From: DASZXJ01 sp035545895
GTDB taxonomy: Bacteria > Planctomycetota > Phycisphaerae > Tepidisphaerales > Tepidisphaeraceae
Direction: 5' to 3'
Assembly (NCBI GenBank): GCA_035545895.1
Contig: DASZXJ010000013.1
Coordinates: 1 to 47,111, forward strand
Length of the DNA: 47,111 bases
The notes under the pieces: generated by a model
What the model was told of the DNA's origin: nothing
The model's database searches: none
Seen by the model: only the letters and a program-made list of their open reading frames with translations
In this document: positions 22,721 to 31,471 of the stretch, in pieces
Layout: every line of letters begins with the position of its first letter
Position numbering within the stretch: the stretch's first letter is position 1
Translations under genes and position numbers: made by a program

Positions 22721-24256
22721 TTACCGCTTCTTGCCTTCGTCGGCGTACTCCATCGAATAGTTCGGAGACTCCCGCGTAATCGTGATGTCGTGCGGATGAC
22801 TCTCCGAAACACTGGCGCCGCTTACACGACAGAACCGGGCGTTCTTACGAAGACCTTCAATGTTCTTCGTTCCGCAATAACCCATGCCCGCGCGAAGCCC
22901 GCCGACCAATTGATAAACAAAGTCGCTCAACGGACCGCGATAGGGCACACGCCCTTCCACGCCTTCGGGAACAAGCTTGCTCGTGGACGCCACATCGGCC
23001 TGACCATATCGGTCCTTCGACCCGTGGATCATAGCACCCATGCTACCCATGCCGCGATACGATTTATATCGTCTTCCTTGGTGAATAATCAGTTCACCCG
23101 GCGATTCGTCGAGGCCTGCAAACAGCGATCCCATCATTACACAGTGGGCGCCAGAGGCGATTGCTTTCGTAATATCGCCACTATGTCGGATTCCGCCGTC
23201 CGAAATGATCGGAACTCCCGCGGGCTCAGCCACGCTGATCGCATTCATAATCGCGCTGATCTGAGGCACGCCAACGCCCGAAATGATACGGGTCGTGCAG
23301 ATGGCTCCCGGACCAATGCCAATCTTGACCGCATCGACTCCGGCATCAATCAAATCCTTCGTTCCTTCAGCCGTCGCGACGTTGCCGGCGATCACCTGAA
23401 TGTTCCACTGTTTTTTGATCTGCTTAACCGTCTCAATCACGTTTTTGCTGTGGCCGTGTGCAGTATCGACAACGACGACATCAACGTCGGATTTGATCAG
23501 CGCTTCGACCCGTTCAAAATCGCGCACGCCGGTTGCGGCTCCAACACGGAGCCTGCCCCGTTTGTCCTTGCAGCTATTGGGAAACTGGTGAAGCTTGTCG
23601 ATGTCTCGCATGGTGATAAGCCCGACCAGGCGGCTGTCTTTATCGACGAGCAGAAGCTTTTCGACCTTGGCCTGATACAAAACGCGTTCGGCTTCATCGA
23701 GCGTGGTATCGGACTTGGCGGTGACGAGATTTTCACGGGTCATCACATCGCCAACGCGGCGAGTGTCGTCTTCCTGAAACTTCAAATCACGGCGGGTCAT
23801 GATGCCGACCAGCCGCGCCGGCTTGCCGTTGCCGCGCATCCGAGCGCCGGTTGCCTCGCTTCTGGCCTCTTCTTCATCGACGATGGGAATGCCGCTGACG
23901 TTGTATTCCCGCATGATCCTGCGGGCCTCGGCGATGGTCGCGCTGGGCGGCAGCGTGATCGGGTCAACGATCACGCCATTTTCCGAACGCTTGACCTTTT
24001 CGACCTCGCGCGCCTGATCGGCGACCGACATGTTCTTATGAATGATGCCGATGCCTCCTTCCTGCGCCAGCGCAATCGCCAGCGCCGATTCGGTGACGGT
24101 ATCCATGGGCGCGGAAACCAACGGGATATTCAATTCAATGCCGCGAGTCAGTCTGGTATGCGTATCGGCTTCGGCAGGGATGAACTCGGACCGGGCCGGG
24201 ATCAGCAGGACATCGTCAAAAGTGATCGCGTCATAAACGATCTTGGGGTGTTCCAT
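22721..24256 (-). CDS. guaB: Inosine-5'-monophosphate dehydrogenase
   Basis: A 511-residue full-length IMPDH. It converts IMP to XMP with NAD+, the committed step of GTP synthesis. The N-terminus YDAITFDDVLLIPARSEF is diagnostic. Two CBS domains interrupt the barrel (about residues 95-235, EARRIMREYNVSGIPIVDEEE and VGDVMTRENLVTAKSDTTLDEAERVL). The catalytic loop GIGPGAICTTRIISGVGVPQ contains the active-site Cys. Later motifs are SDGGIRHSGDITKAIASGA, GMGSMGAM and EGVEGRVPYRG. CBS domain 1 has a short Arg/Ala-rich insertion (EEARSEATGARMRGNGKPAR). GuaB product feeds the c-di-GMP pathway used by the GGDEF proteins here, though no direct link is implied. Confidence 0.97.
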   Translation of the reverse strand: MEHPKIVYDAITFDDVLLIPARSEFIPAEADTHTRLTRGIELNIPLVSAPMDTVTESALAIALAQEGGIGIIHKNMSVADQAREVEKVKRSENGVIVDPITLPPSATIAEARRIMREYNVSGIPIVDEEEARSEATGARMRGNGKPARLVGIMTRRDLKFQEDDTRRVGDVMTRENLVTAKSDTTLDEAERVLYQAKVEKLLLVDKDSRLVGLITMRDIDKLHQFPNSCKDKRGRLRVGAATGVRDFERVEALIKSDVDVVVVDTAHGHSKNVIETVKQIKKQWNIQVIAGNVATAEGTKDLIDAGVDAVKIGIGPGAICTTRIISGVGVPQISAIMNAISVAEPAGVPIISDGGIRHSGDITKAIASGAHCVMMGSLFAGLDESPGELIIHQGRRYKSYRGMGSMGAMIHGSKDRYGQADVASTSKLVPEGVEGRVPYRGPLSDFVYQLVGGLRAGMGYCGTKNIEGLRKNARFCRVSGASVSESHPHDITITRESPNYSMEYADEGKKR

Positions 24257-24321
24257 GTGAGAGTATTACGAAAGAGCCAAAGAGGTGTCAAGCGCAAATT
24301 CCGGGAGTGCAGATAAGACCA

Positions 24322-25254
24322 TCAGGCTGCGATGGCAGATGAATCGGCTTTATATTCCTCGAAACCTTCCTGGGTAGCGAAAGTTGTTCGATTCCGGCCC
24401 GCTTCTTTCGAATGATAAAGAGCCTGATCCGCTCGTTTGATTAGATCATCCTCTCCAGCCACTTCGACATCACTGACGCCGAAGCTCGCCGTGACCGTCA
24501 GGACATCTTTGTCGTGCTGGATCGAAGTTGAAGCCAAAGACCAACGCAACCGCTCGGCGCATTTTACCGCGTTCAAAACGGACGTGCGCGGCAAGAGCAT
24601 CGCAAACTCTTCGCCGCCATACCGGCATACGACATCCGAGGTGCGGGCGACTTCTCGAAAAACCCTGCCTACATGACGCAACACAGTGTCTCCAAATGCG
24701 TGGCCGAATTGATCGTTAAATCGTTTGAAGTGATCCGTATCGCACATGATGCAGGACAAAGGTTCGCGATACCGTTTTACGTTTGCAACCTCAGCAATAA
24801 GCCGCTCATCAAGATAAGAACGATTATGTAAGCCGGTAAGTCCGTCGATCATTGCCTGACTGGCAAGCATGTCGAACAATTCCTTGACTTTTACAGCGGA
24901 TCGAACCCTGGCTTTTAATTCCGATGATTCAAACGGCTTGGTGATATAATCCATCGCTCCCAGATCCAACCCGCGAATCTTCTCTTCGGAATCCGTCGCA
25001 GCAGTGAGAAAAATAACCGGGATCGACTTCGTCTCATCATGCTGCTTGAGCGTGATGCAAACCTGCCAGCCGGTCATATCCGGCATTTCCACATCAAGGA
25101 GAATCACGTCGGGACATACTTGATTCACCAATCGCAAGGCGTCAATTCCACTATCCGCAGAATGTATCTCGTACTGTTCGGACGCGAGATGGGCGCGCAC
25201 CAAAGTGTGATTCAATGGTGAGTCATCGACGATTAATATCTTGGGAACCGACAT
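24322..25254 (-). CDS. Response regulator with GGDEF output (diguanylate cyclase)
   Basis: A 310-residue PleD/WspR-like protein. Residues 4-120 are a receiver domain with phospho-acceptor Asp54 (ILLDVEMPD), acidic pocket DD near 10-11, Thr in FLTAA and Lys in ITKPF. Residues about 140-295 are a GGDEF domain with active site GGEEF, preceded five residues earlier by the I-site RTSD, so feedback inhibition is expected. It makes c-di-GMP when phosphorylated. ATG 25254 was chosen because a GGGGGA ribosome site is 7 nt upstream; the frame extends to 25368 but that part reads as noncoding. No kinase gene adjoins it. Confidence 0.9.
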   Translation of the reverse strand: MSVPKILIVDDSPLNHTLVRAHLASEQYEIHSADSGIDALRLVNQVCPDVILLDVEMPDMTGWQVCITLKQHDETKSIPVIFLTAATDSEEKIRGLDLGAMDYITKPFESSELKARVRSAVKVKELFDMLASQAMIDGLTGLHNRSYLDERLIAEVANVKRYREPLSCIMCDTDHFKRFNDQFGHAFGDTVLRHVGRVFREVARTSDVVCRYGGEEFAMLLPRTSVLNAVKCAERLRWSLASTSIQHDKDVLTVTASFGVSDVEVAGEDDLIKRADQALYHSKEAGRNRTTFATQEGFEEYKADSSAIAA

Positions 25255-25408
25255 TCCAAATCCCCCTGGACGCGGCACTCCAACACTCACGGGTGTCAAC
25301 GCCAAAACAACGCAATACCAAGATGAATTCCCAACCCTTTTAATATGTCCTACGTATATCAATGACATCGGAATTTATCGGCGGGCGGATCAATCGCGGC
25401 CGGAAAAA

Positions 25409-26017
25409 TTATAAAGACTCATTATCGGACTGGCGGTTAGAACCCGTGGAAATGACCTTTTCGATGCGCCGATCCGGAACAAACCAGATGAGCGCAACCA
25501 GGACATACAACCCACATGCAATCCACCATCGCAGAAATGCCAAGGGAATCGCAATCATATATATGACCAGGGAGATATTTCCTTTCAGGTCGTTACCGAG
25601 CGCCGCACCAAGCGGCGAATTCCGGCCGTTGGATGCGACCAACGCGCGGGTCAGAATCGTGTATGCGATTGCTGCCATCAGCAGCACGGTTCCATACGTT
25701 GCGACCGGCCAGGCTTCGAAATGATTTTCCCCCATCCAACCCGTGACGAAAGGAATGAGTGACAACCAGAACAGTAGATGCAAATTCGCCCACAGCACGG
25801 CCCCGCTCACATGCCGGGTGGCTTGCAGCAGGTGGTGATGATTATTCCAGTAAATCCCCACAAAAACGAAGCTGAGGACATAAGTCAAAAAGACGGGAAC
25901 CAGGTCCGCAAGCGCAGCTAGGTCCGCGCCATGCGGCACTTTCAGTTCAAGCACCATGATGGTGATGATGATGGCAATCACGCCATCGCTGAATGCTTCC
26001 AATCGACCTTTGCTCAT
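25409..26017 (-). CDS. TMEM175-family (DUF1211) potassium channel-like protein
   Basis: A 202-residue protein with about six hydrophobic segments. The N-terminus RLEAFSDGVIAIIITIMVLELKVP carries the FSDG motif diagnostic of TMEM175/DUF1211, where the first helix lines a pore lacking the classic TVGYG filter. Bacterial members are reported as K+-selective or leak channels that assemble as tetramers. A conserved histidine cluster (YWNNHHHLL, about residue 58) is also typical. ATG 26017 fits the family start; a GTG at 26068 would add 17 residues. No obvious operon partner is seen. Confidence 0.85.
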   Translation of the reverse strand: MSKGRLEAFSDGVIAIIITIMVLELKVPHGADLAALADLVPVFLTYVLSFVFVGIYWNNHHHLLQATRHVSGAVLWANLHLLFWLSLIPFVTGWMGENHFEAWPVATYGTVLLMAAIAYTILTRALVASNGRNSPLGAALGNDLKGNISLVIYMIAIPLAFLRWWIACGLYVLVALIWFVPDRRIEKVISTGSNRQSDNESL

Positions 26018-26169
26018 AAGCAGGAGTGTCTGTGAAACACGTTCATTCTTCCAGCGCGAACAGTGCACACGCGCGTGCCATTGTTCATTTGCACATCCGG
26101 CGTTAACGGAGAAATGAAGATGATATTTCTCGATATCGTTTGTGATCTCTTAAAGCCGAAACCTCTTTC

Positions 26170-26760
26170 CTATCCGGGCTCTGCCAGCAATTTTTCCACG
26201 ACTTTCTCGATGTACTCCGGCTGAAGGGAAATCGCGCGAACGATTCCTTTTCGGTCGATCACCGCATAGGTCGGATAAGAGGTCGCGTTCCATGCGTTCA
26301 TCGTGACCATCCTTGCGTCACGGGCGATTGGATATTGAGGCTTCTTGTCGTTAAGAACGGATTCCAGTTTCTCCTGGCCGACGTTGGTGCAAATGCCGAT
26401 GAATTCCAGACCCTTTGGATTGTACTTGGCGTAGGTCTGGCCGTTCTCGGGAAATGCAGCGATGCAGGGCCCACACCATGTGGCCCAGAAGTCCAGGATG
26501 ACCACTTTGCCTTTTAAGTCCTCGATCTTCCGTTCGCCGTTATGCCATTCGCTGAGATCGAGCGCGGGCATAGGCTGGCCGATCAATTTCGATTGAGCCA
26601 CGCGTTCTTCATCACTGAGAAAGTAGAACCAGTCGGAGGGGAATTCACCCGAACCGACCTTGGGCGAGGACGGGCTTGATAGCGACACAAACGCCACTCC
26701 CCCCGCCATCGCCAGCACAACAAGCACCACCAGCATCGTCGCGGAATGGATTTTTTTCAT
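26170..26760 (-). CDS. TlpA/ResA-type thioredoxin-like protein
   Basis: A 196-residue protein with an N-terminal signal or anchor (about residues 8-28, MLVVLVVLAMAGGVAFVSL). A thioredoxin domain starts near GQPMPALDLSEW, with active site FWATWCGPC and cis-Pro segment ATSYPTYAVID. It should reduce or exchange disulfides in the periplasm, as in cytochrome c maturation systems; no such genes are near. Compared with the larger TlpA fusion at 10982-12238, it lacks the extra N-terminal domain and has CGPC instead of CVPC. It lies 40 nt downstream of the first GT41 gene. Confidence 0.88.
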   Translation of the reverse strand: MKKIHSATMLVVLVVLAMAGGVAFVSLSSPSSPKVGSGEFPSDWFYFLSDEERVAQSKLIGQPMPALDLSEWHNGERKIEDLKGKVVILDFWATWCGPCIAAFPENGQTYAKYNPKGLEFIGICTNVGQEKLESVLNDKKPQYPIARDARMVTMNAWNATSYPTYAVIDRKGIVRAISLQPEYIEKVVEKLLAEPG

Positions 26761-26800
26761 GATGTTCCATTGCAGGCGTGTTGATGCAAAGTGTCAAGCA

Positions 26801-29053
26801 TTACTCGCCAATTGCCCATTTTCGCCAGATTTGACGATACGCCCGCTCAACCGTCGCGGCGAAGGCTTTTTCGTCGGTGATGATCGAATTGCGCATCCGA
26901 TCGCGAAGCGACGCCCGCAAGTTCGCCAGCCTCGTGCGATCGCTCGCCAGGTCGGATGCGATTTGCAGATATTGCTCCTTGTCTGCAGCGATCAAGTCAG
27001 GCAAATCAAGATGACTCAGCACGCTTGTACCCATGCGCGAACAGTAGTAATTGCCCGTCAGCGTCACCACGGGCGAACCCATCCAAAGCGCATCGCAGGT
27101 GGTCGTGTGGCCGTTGAATGGAAACGGATCGAGATTGATATCGATCTCGTCGTAGAGTTTGTAATAGTCCAGGCGGCCTCGTCGCGGCACCAGGCGAACC
27201 CGATCCGCCGAAATCCCCTGAGCCGCCATCAAGGCGATCAGTCTTTCTTCACAGCCTCCATGCGAACTGACGACCAGCAGCAGACGAGATTTCGGCACGC
27301 GATGGAGCAACTTTGCCCACAAGCCCATCAATTCCGGATTAAACTTGGGCTGAAAGCTGAGCGATCCAAACGTAACCACTCCATCCTTATCCACCGGCGG
27401 CGGCGCAACCGGCGGCGCATCGGTCGGCATCTGATAACAGAAAAAGCACGGCAGCCGAAGCAGCTTCTCGCTGTAGAACGGATCGGTATCACCGGGAGGA
27501 TCCGCCAGCGCATCAGTCATTCGGTAATCGATGGCCGAAAGCCCGGTCGTATTCTGATATCCCATGTACGTGACCTGCACCGGCGCCGGCTTGCGAGCAA
27601 ATGCCAGCAATCGATTCCCGATGATATGGCCACTCAGGTCGATCAGGATGTCTTCCTGATTTCCGTTGATTTTCAATGCGAGTTCTTCGTCGTTCAAGTA
27701 GGCCGTATGATGCCATTGATCCGCGATCTTCAAGAAACGCGGCGTCAGTTCGTCTGGAATGCGAAGATCGGAATAGCAAGTCACCGTGAAATTCGACCGA
27801 TCATGCGCCCGCAGCAGCGGCTCGATGAATGTTGCAACTGCGTGATAGTAAAAATAGGGCGAGACATATCCAATCCGCAACGGACGATCCGGGTTTCGAT
27901 CATTGCGGTGCTTGAATTGTCGATCATTGAATTTCGCGGCATGCAGATATTGATATCGCAAATGCTCTTCAAAAAGCTCCTGCTGCCCGATACCGGGAAC
28001 GTAAAGAAGCGTCATCAATAAATTGCTGCGCATTGCCGGCCGGTTGGGATCAAGATCTAAAGCTCGCCGCGTGCACTCAGCGGCACGTTCGGCATCGCCG
28101 AGATCCAACAGGCACATGCCCAGATTGTTCCACGCATCGGCATTATTCGGATCAAGACGAGTTGCCCGCTCACACGCCTCGATGGCCGAATCGATTTGCT
28201 TCAGTTCGTGGAGGATGATTCCCAGCAGGCTGAGCGCCTGCACATTGTTCGGCTCGGCCTTGAGCGCTTTTCGACACCATGGCTCGGCCTCCTTAAACTG
28301 GCGTTTAACCTGAAAAAGCCGAGCCAGGCCGATCATCCCTCTCACATTTCCAGGTTGAAGACGCATGGCCTCGGAAAGATGGGCCAAGGATTGGTCATAT
28401 TGTCCCAATTCAATAAGAGCCATGGCGAGATGGATGCGCGCTTCGACATGAGTTGGATTTAATTGAACCGCCTTCTGCCCATGTTCCACGGACTCGACAA
28501 GTCTGCCCGCCTGCCCCAAGGCAAAACAGAGATAACGATGGGCCTCGGCATGAGCGGGATTAATCTGTACAATTTGTCGCCACTGCTCGATTGCTTTCTC
28601 AGCCCGGCCGGCGCGCCATAATGATCGGGCCAGATGTTCTCGAGCCGATGCAAGATCAGCCCGCGTCTTGACTGCAAGCGAAAACGCTGAAATTGCGTCA
28701 TCGATTCGGTTCATATCCTCGAGAATCAGCCCAAGGTTAACGTGCAGCTCCGCTTGTGTTGGACACAATTCCATAGCCCGATGAGCGTGCTTCAATGCTT
28801 CATCGAGTTGTCCCACCTTGCGACAGAACATCGCAAAATTGTTGTGCACGGTGGGAATATTCGGCGCCAGTTCGAGAGATCGCCGAAGAAACGCTTCGGC
28901 CATGCCATCATCGTTTCGCTGATGAAGCAGCATGCCGAGCATATGGGTGCACTGCGGCTCGTTGGGATTGGCGGCGAGGATCGCGCGATAGGCGCGTTCT
29001 GCCAGTTCAAGCTGACCCGCTTCATGAAGCTGAGTGGCACGGCTGATTTCCAT
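26801..29053 (-). CDS. TPR-GT41 glycosyltransferase (OGT/SPINDLY-like), array copy 1
   Basis: A 750-residue protein. Residues about 1-350 are roughly ten TPR repeats (for example AHRYLCFALGQAGRLVESVEHGQKAVQLNPTHVEA). Residues about 385-745 form the GT41 domain. Motifs in order are GYVSPYFYYHAVATFIEPLL (first lobe), DILIDLSGHIIGNRLLAFARKPAPVQVTYMGY, FGSLSFQPKFNPELMGLWAKLL and DPFPFNGHTTTCDALWMGSPVVT. The last corresponds to the OGT nucleotide-binding HTT...D motif. OGT transfers GlcNAc from UDP-GlcNAc to Ser/Thr of proteins; bacterial substrates and sugar are unknown. In this copy the SDF motif of OGT reads SPYF. GTG 29077 is an alternative start. Confidence 0.88.
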   Translation of the reverse strand: MEISRATQLHEAGQLELAERAYRAILAANPNEPQCTHMLGMLLHQRNDDGMAEAFLRRSLELAPNIPTVHNNFAMFCRKVGQLDEALKHAHRAMELCPTQAELHVNLGLILEDMNRIDDAISAFSLAVKTRADLASAREHLARSLWRAGRAEKAIEQWRQIVQINPAHAEAHRYLCFALGQAGRLVESVEHGQKAVQLNPTHVEARIHLAMALIELGQYDQSLAHLSEAMRLQPGNVRGMIGLARLFQVKRQFKEAEPWCRKALKAEPNNVQALSLLGIILHELKQIDSAIEACERATRLDPNNADAWNNLGMCLLDLGDAERAAECTRRALDLDPNRPAMRSNLLMTLLYVPGIGQQELFEEHLRYQYLHAAKFNDRQFKHRNDRNPDRPLRIGYVSPYFYYHAVATFIEPLLRAHDRSNFTVTCYSDLRIPDELTPRFLKIADQWHHTAYLNDEELALKINGNQEDILIDLSGHIIGNRLLAFARKPAPVQVTYMGYQNTTGLSAIDYRMTDALADPPGDTDPFYSEKLLRLPCFFCYQMPTDAPPVAPPPVDKDGVVTFGSLSFQPKFNPELMGLWAKLLHRVPKSRLLLVVSSHGGCEERLIALMAAQGISADRVRLVPRRGRLDYYKLYDEIDINLDPFPFNGHTTTCDALWMGSPVVTLTGNYYCSRMGTSVLSHLDLPDLIAADKEQYLQIASDLASDRTRLANLRASLRDRMRNSIITDEKAFAATVERAYRQIWRKWAIGE

Positions 29054-29083
29054 TTCAAGAGTCAATGCGGTTACCACCTTTGT

Positions 29084-31357
29084 TTACGGCAAGCACCACG
29101 TCCGCCATGCTTGACGGTAGGCTTGTTCCAGGGTTGAAGTGAAGGCAGCGGCATTTGTTATTACAGAATTGCGCATGCGTTCGCGCAACGAACATCGCAA
29201 TTGACCAAGTCGATCAATATTTCCCGCCAATTCTGAAGCAATCTGCACAAACTGCGCTTTATCCGATGCCACAAGCTCGGGCAGTCCTCCATTGATCAGG
29301 ACACTGGCGCACATGCGCGATGCATACGTCTGTCCCGGCAATGTAATCACCGGCACGCCCATCCAAAGCGCATCGCAAGTGGTCGTATGACCGCTGAAGG
29401 GAAACGGATCCAGCGCGATGTCGATACGATGATACAACTCCATATACCGTCGCGCGTCAGTTCGGGGCACCAGTTCGACACGCTGCATGCTCACGCCAGC
29501 GGCGCTGAGCAGGTCTGACAGCCGCTTGGCACATTCACCTGGCGCGGTGATGAGCAGCAACAAACGGGATTTGGGAACGCTTTTCAAAACCTCTGCCCAG
29601 AGCTGAATCACCTTCGAATTAAACTTAACCATGTGATTCAACGAACCAAAGGTTATTTCTTCGCGAGTTGCACAGGGAGGCACAGCGACTTCGGGCGCAT
29701 TGTCGGGAGGTCGATAGCAGAAAAAACAAGGCAACCGCAGCAGTTTTTCGGTGTAAAACGCATCGGTCTGGCCCGGTGGATCAGCGATTGCATCGGTGAT
29801 GCGATAGTCCATGGCCTGCAATCCAGTGGTATCCTGATAACCGAGATATGTCATCTGTATCGGCGCAGGCTTACGCGCAAAGGTCGGCAGGCGCACGCCG
29901 GCTATGTGGCCGGTCAGATCGACGAGTATATCCTCGTGGCGGGCGTGGATCGCGTCGGCGAGTTCGTCGTATGAGAGGTCTGCGACATCGTGCCAGTGGT
30001 TGACGGTACTCTTCATTCGAGCGGTGGCTTCGTCAAATACTCGTGTATCGGAATAACACGAAATCACGAAATTCGAGCGGTCATGGGCGGCAAGAATCGG
30101 TTCGACAAATGCTGCAACTGCGTGACTACGAAAATACGGCGAGACATAGGCAATCCGAATTGGTCGATCCACATTCGGATCCGGCAAGTGCATAAACTTC
30201 CGTCCCGCGGCTCGAGATTCATGAATGATGCCAAATTCCCGGTGCTCGGCGAACACGCGTCCTCGATTGGCGCCGGGATCATATTGCAATGCCAACAGCA
30301 GGTTGCTTCGAGCATCGGCATTGGTGGGCTCTAGCGCGACTGCCTTGCGGAAGCATTCGGTGCCGTTGACATAATCCCCGCTTTCCAAAAGCGCGCTCGC
30401 GAGATTTACCCAGACAGCCGGACGTGACGGATCAAGGTGAGCCGATTTTCGACAGACGATCAGTGCCTCGTCGATCCGGTGCAACTGACGCAGTGCAAAA
30501 CCCAACTGAGTGAGAGCCGATACATTGTTCGGTTCTATTTCGAGCGCCTTTTGATAATGATTGACCGCCAGATCGGGCCTGCCATTGCGATGCATAAGCC
30601 AGGCGATGTTGATTTGCGTGCCGACATGATGGGGGTCGAGTTGAATGGCCAGGCCGAATTCCGCGGCCCCTTTTTCATTGAGTCCGCGCAGCACATATGC
30701 GCATCCCAGGTTCATGTGCGCTTCGGCATTGTTAGGATCGTATTGGACCGCGGCACGCCCGTGCTCGATGGCTTGTTCGGCCATGCCCAATCGCCTGAGG
30801 GCTGCGCACAACCACAGATGCGCCTCGGCATAAGAAGGCAAAAGGCTGATGGCCTGCTTCCACTTCTCAATGGCTTGCTGGTGCATTCCTTTTCGCCACA
30901 AACATTGAGCCAGATGATGATGTGGCTGCGGCATGTCCGGGCGGTATTTTGAGGCAGTCGCATAGGCAGTTTCCGCCTGGTCGTGTAGTCCTTTGTCATC
31001 CAGAACCAGGCCCATATTGTCGTGCGCCTCGGCGAGCGACGGATCAATGGCCAGCGCGCGCTGGAAGTGAGCAACTGCCTCTTCCCGGCGACCGCGAGTG
31101 CGACAAAAAAGACCATAATTATTGTGCCACTGGGGCACGCCCGGTGGGCCGATCAGTTCCAGCGAGCGCCGCAGCAATGGCTCGGCAGCATCGCTTTTGC
31201 CTTGTTGCCACAACAGCATGCCCAGCAACTGGTTGCAATTGGCATCGTTGGGAGACGCCTGCAATATTCGACGATAAATCACTTCCGCCTCATCCAGCCG
31301 GCCAGACAGATGAAGTTGAGCGGCCTGGCTGATCTCGGCGGGCGCCTTTCCTTGCAT
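29084..31357 (-). CDS. TPR-GT41 glycosyltransferase, array copy 2
   Basis: A 757-residue paralogue of copy 1. About ten TPRs cover residues 5-355, then the GT41 domain from about 390: YVSPYFRSHAVAAFVEPIL, DILVDLTGHIAGVRLPTFARKPAPIQMTYLGY, FGSLNHMVKFNSKVIQLWAEVLK and DPFPFSGHTTTCDALWMGVPVIT. As in copy 1, the first-lobe motif is SPYF. The start ATG 31357 gives the shared MxxxxxEISQAAQLHLSGRLDEAE opening and has no clear ribosome site. It is 30 nt from copy 1 and probably cotranscribed with it. Upstream, 114 nt separate it from the divergent secreted TPR gene. Confidence 0.88.
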   Translation of the reverse strand: MQGKAPAEISQAAQLHLSGRLDEAEVIYRRILQASPNDANCNQLLGMLLWQQGKSDAAEPLLRRSLELIGPPGVPQWHNNYGLFCRTRGRREEAVAHFQRALAIDPSLAEAHDNMGLVLDDKGLHDQAETAYATASKYRPDMPQPHHHLAQCLWRKGMHQQAIEKWKQAISLLPSYAEAHLWLCAALRRLGMAEQAIEHGRAAVQYDPNNAEAHMNLGCAYVLRGLNEKGAAEFGLAIQLDPHHVGTQINIAWLMHRNGRPDLAVNHYQKALEIEPNNVSALTQLGFALRQLHRIDEALIVCRKSAHLDPSRPAVWVNLASALLESGDYVNGTECFRKAVALEPTNADARSNLLLALQYDPGANRGRVFAEHREFGIIHESRAAGRKFMHLPDPNVDRPIRIAYVSPYFRSHAVAAFVEPILAAHDRSNFVISCYSDTRVFDEATARMKSTVNHWHDVADLSYDELADAIHARHEDILVDLTGHIAGVRLPTFARKPAPIQMTYLGYQDTTGLQAMDYRITDAIADPPGQTDAFYTEKLLRLPCFFCYRPPDNAPEVAVPPCATREEITFGSLNHMVKFNSKVIQLWAEVLKSVPKSRLLLLITAPGECAKRLSDLLSAAGVSMQRVELVPRTDARRYMELYHRIDIALDPFPFSGHTTTCDALWMGVPVITLPGQTYASRMCASVLINGGLPELVASDKAQFVQIASELAGNIDRLGQLRCSLRERMRNSVITNAAAFTSTLEQAYRQAWRTWCLP

Positions 31358-31471
31358 GGAGGTTATTGAATCAGAACAGCCGCAGGACGGTCAAGTGCCC
31401 GGCAAAATCGAATTCACGGCTTGACATCGTCGATGCGGCAGGTAATTCAATGTAAGAAGAATGGAGGTTCC

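Noticed and set aside
22700..24316. 538-codon plus-strand frame opposite guaB
   Set aside because: An antisense shadow of a certain gene, with basic, His-rich low-quality translation.
26660..28021. 453-codon plus-strand frame opposite the first GT41 gene
   Set aside because: Antisense shadow; its product has Arg/His-rich composition and no domain.
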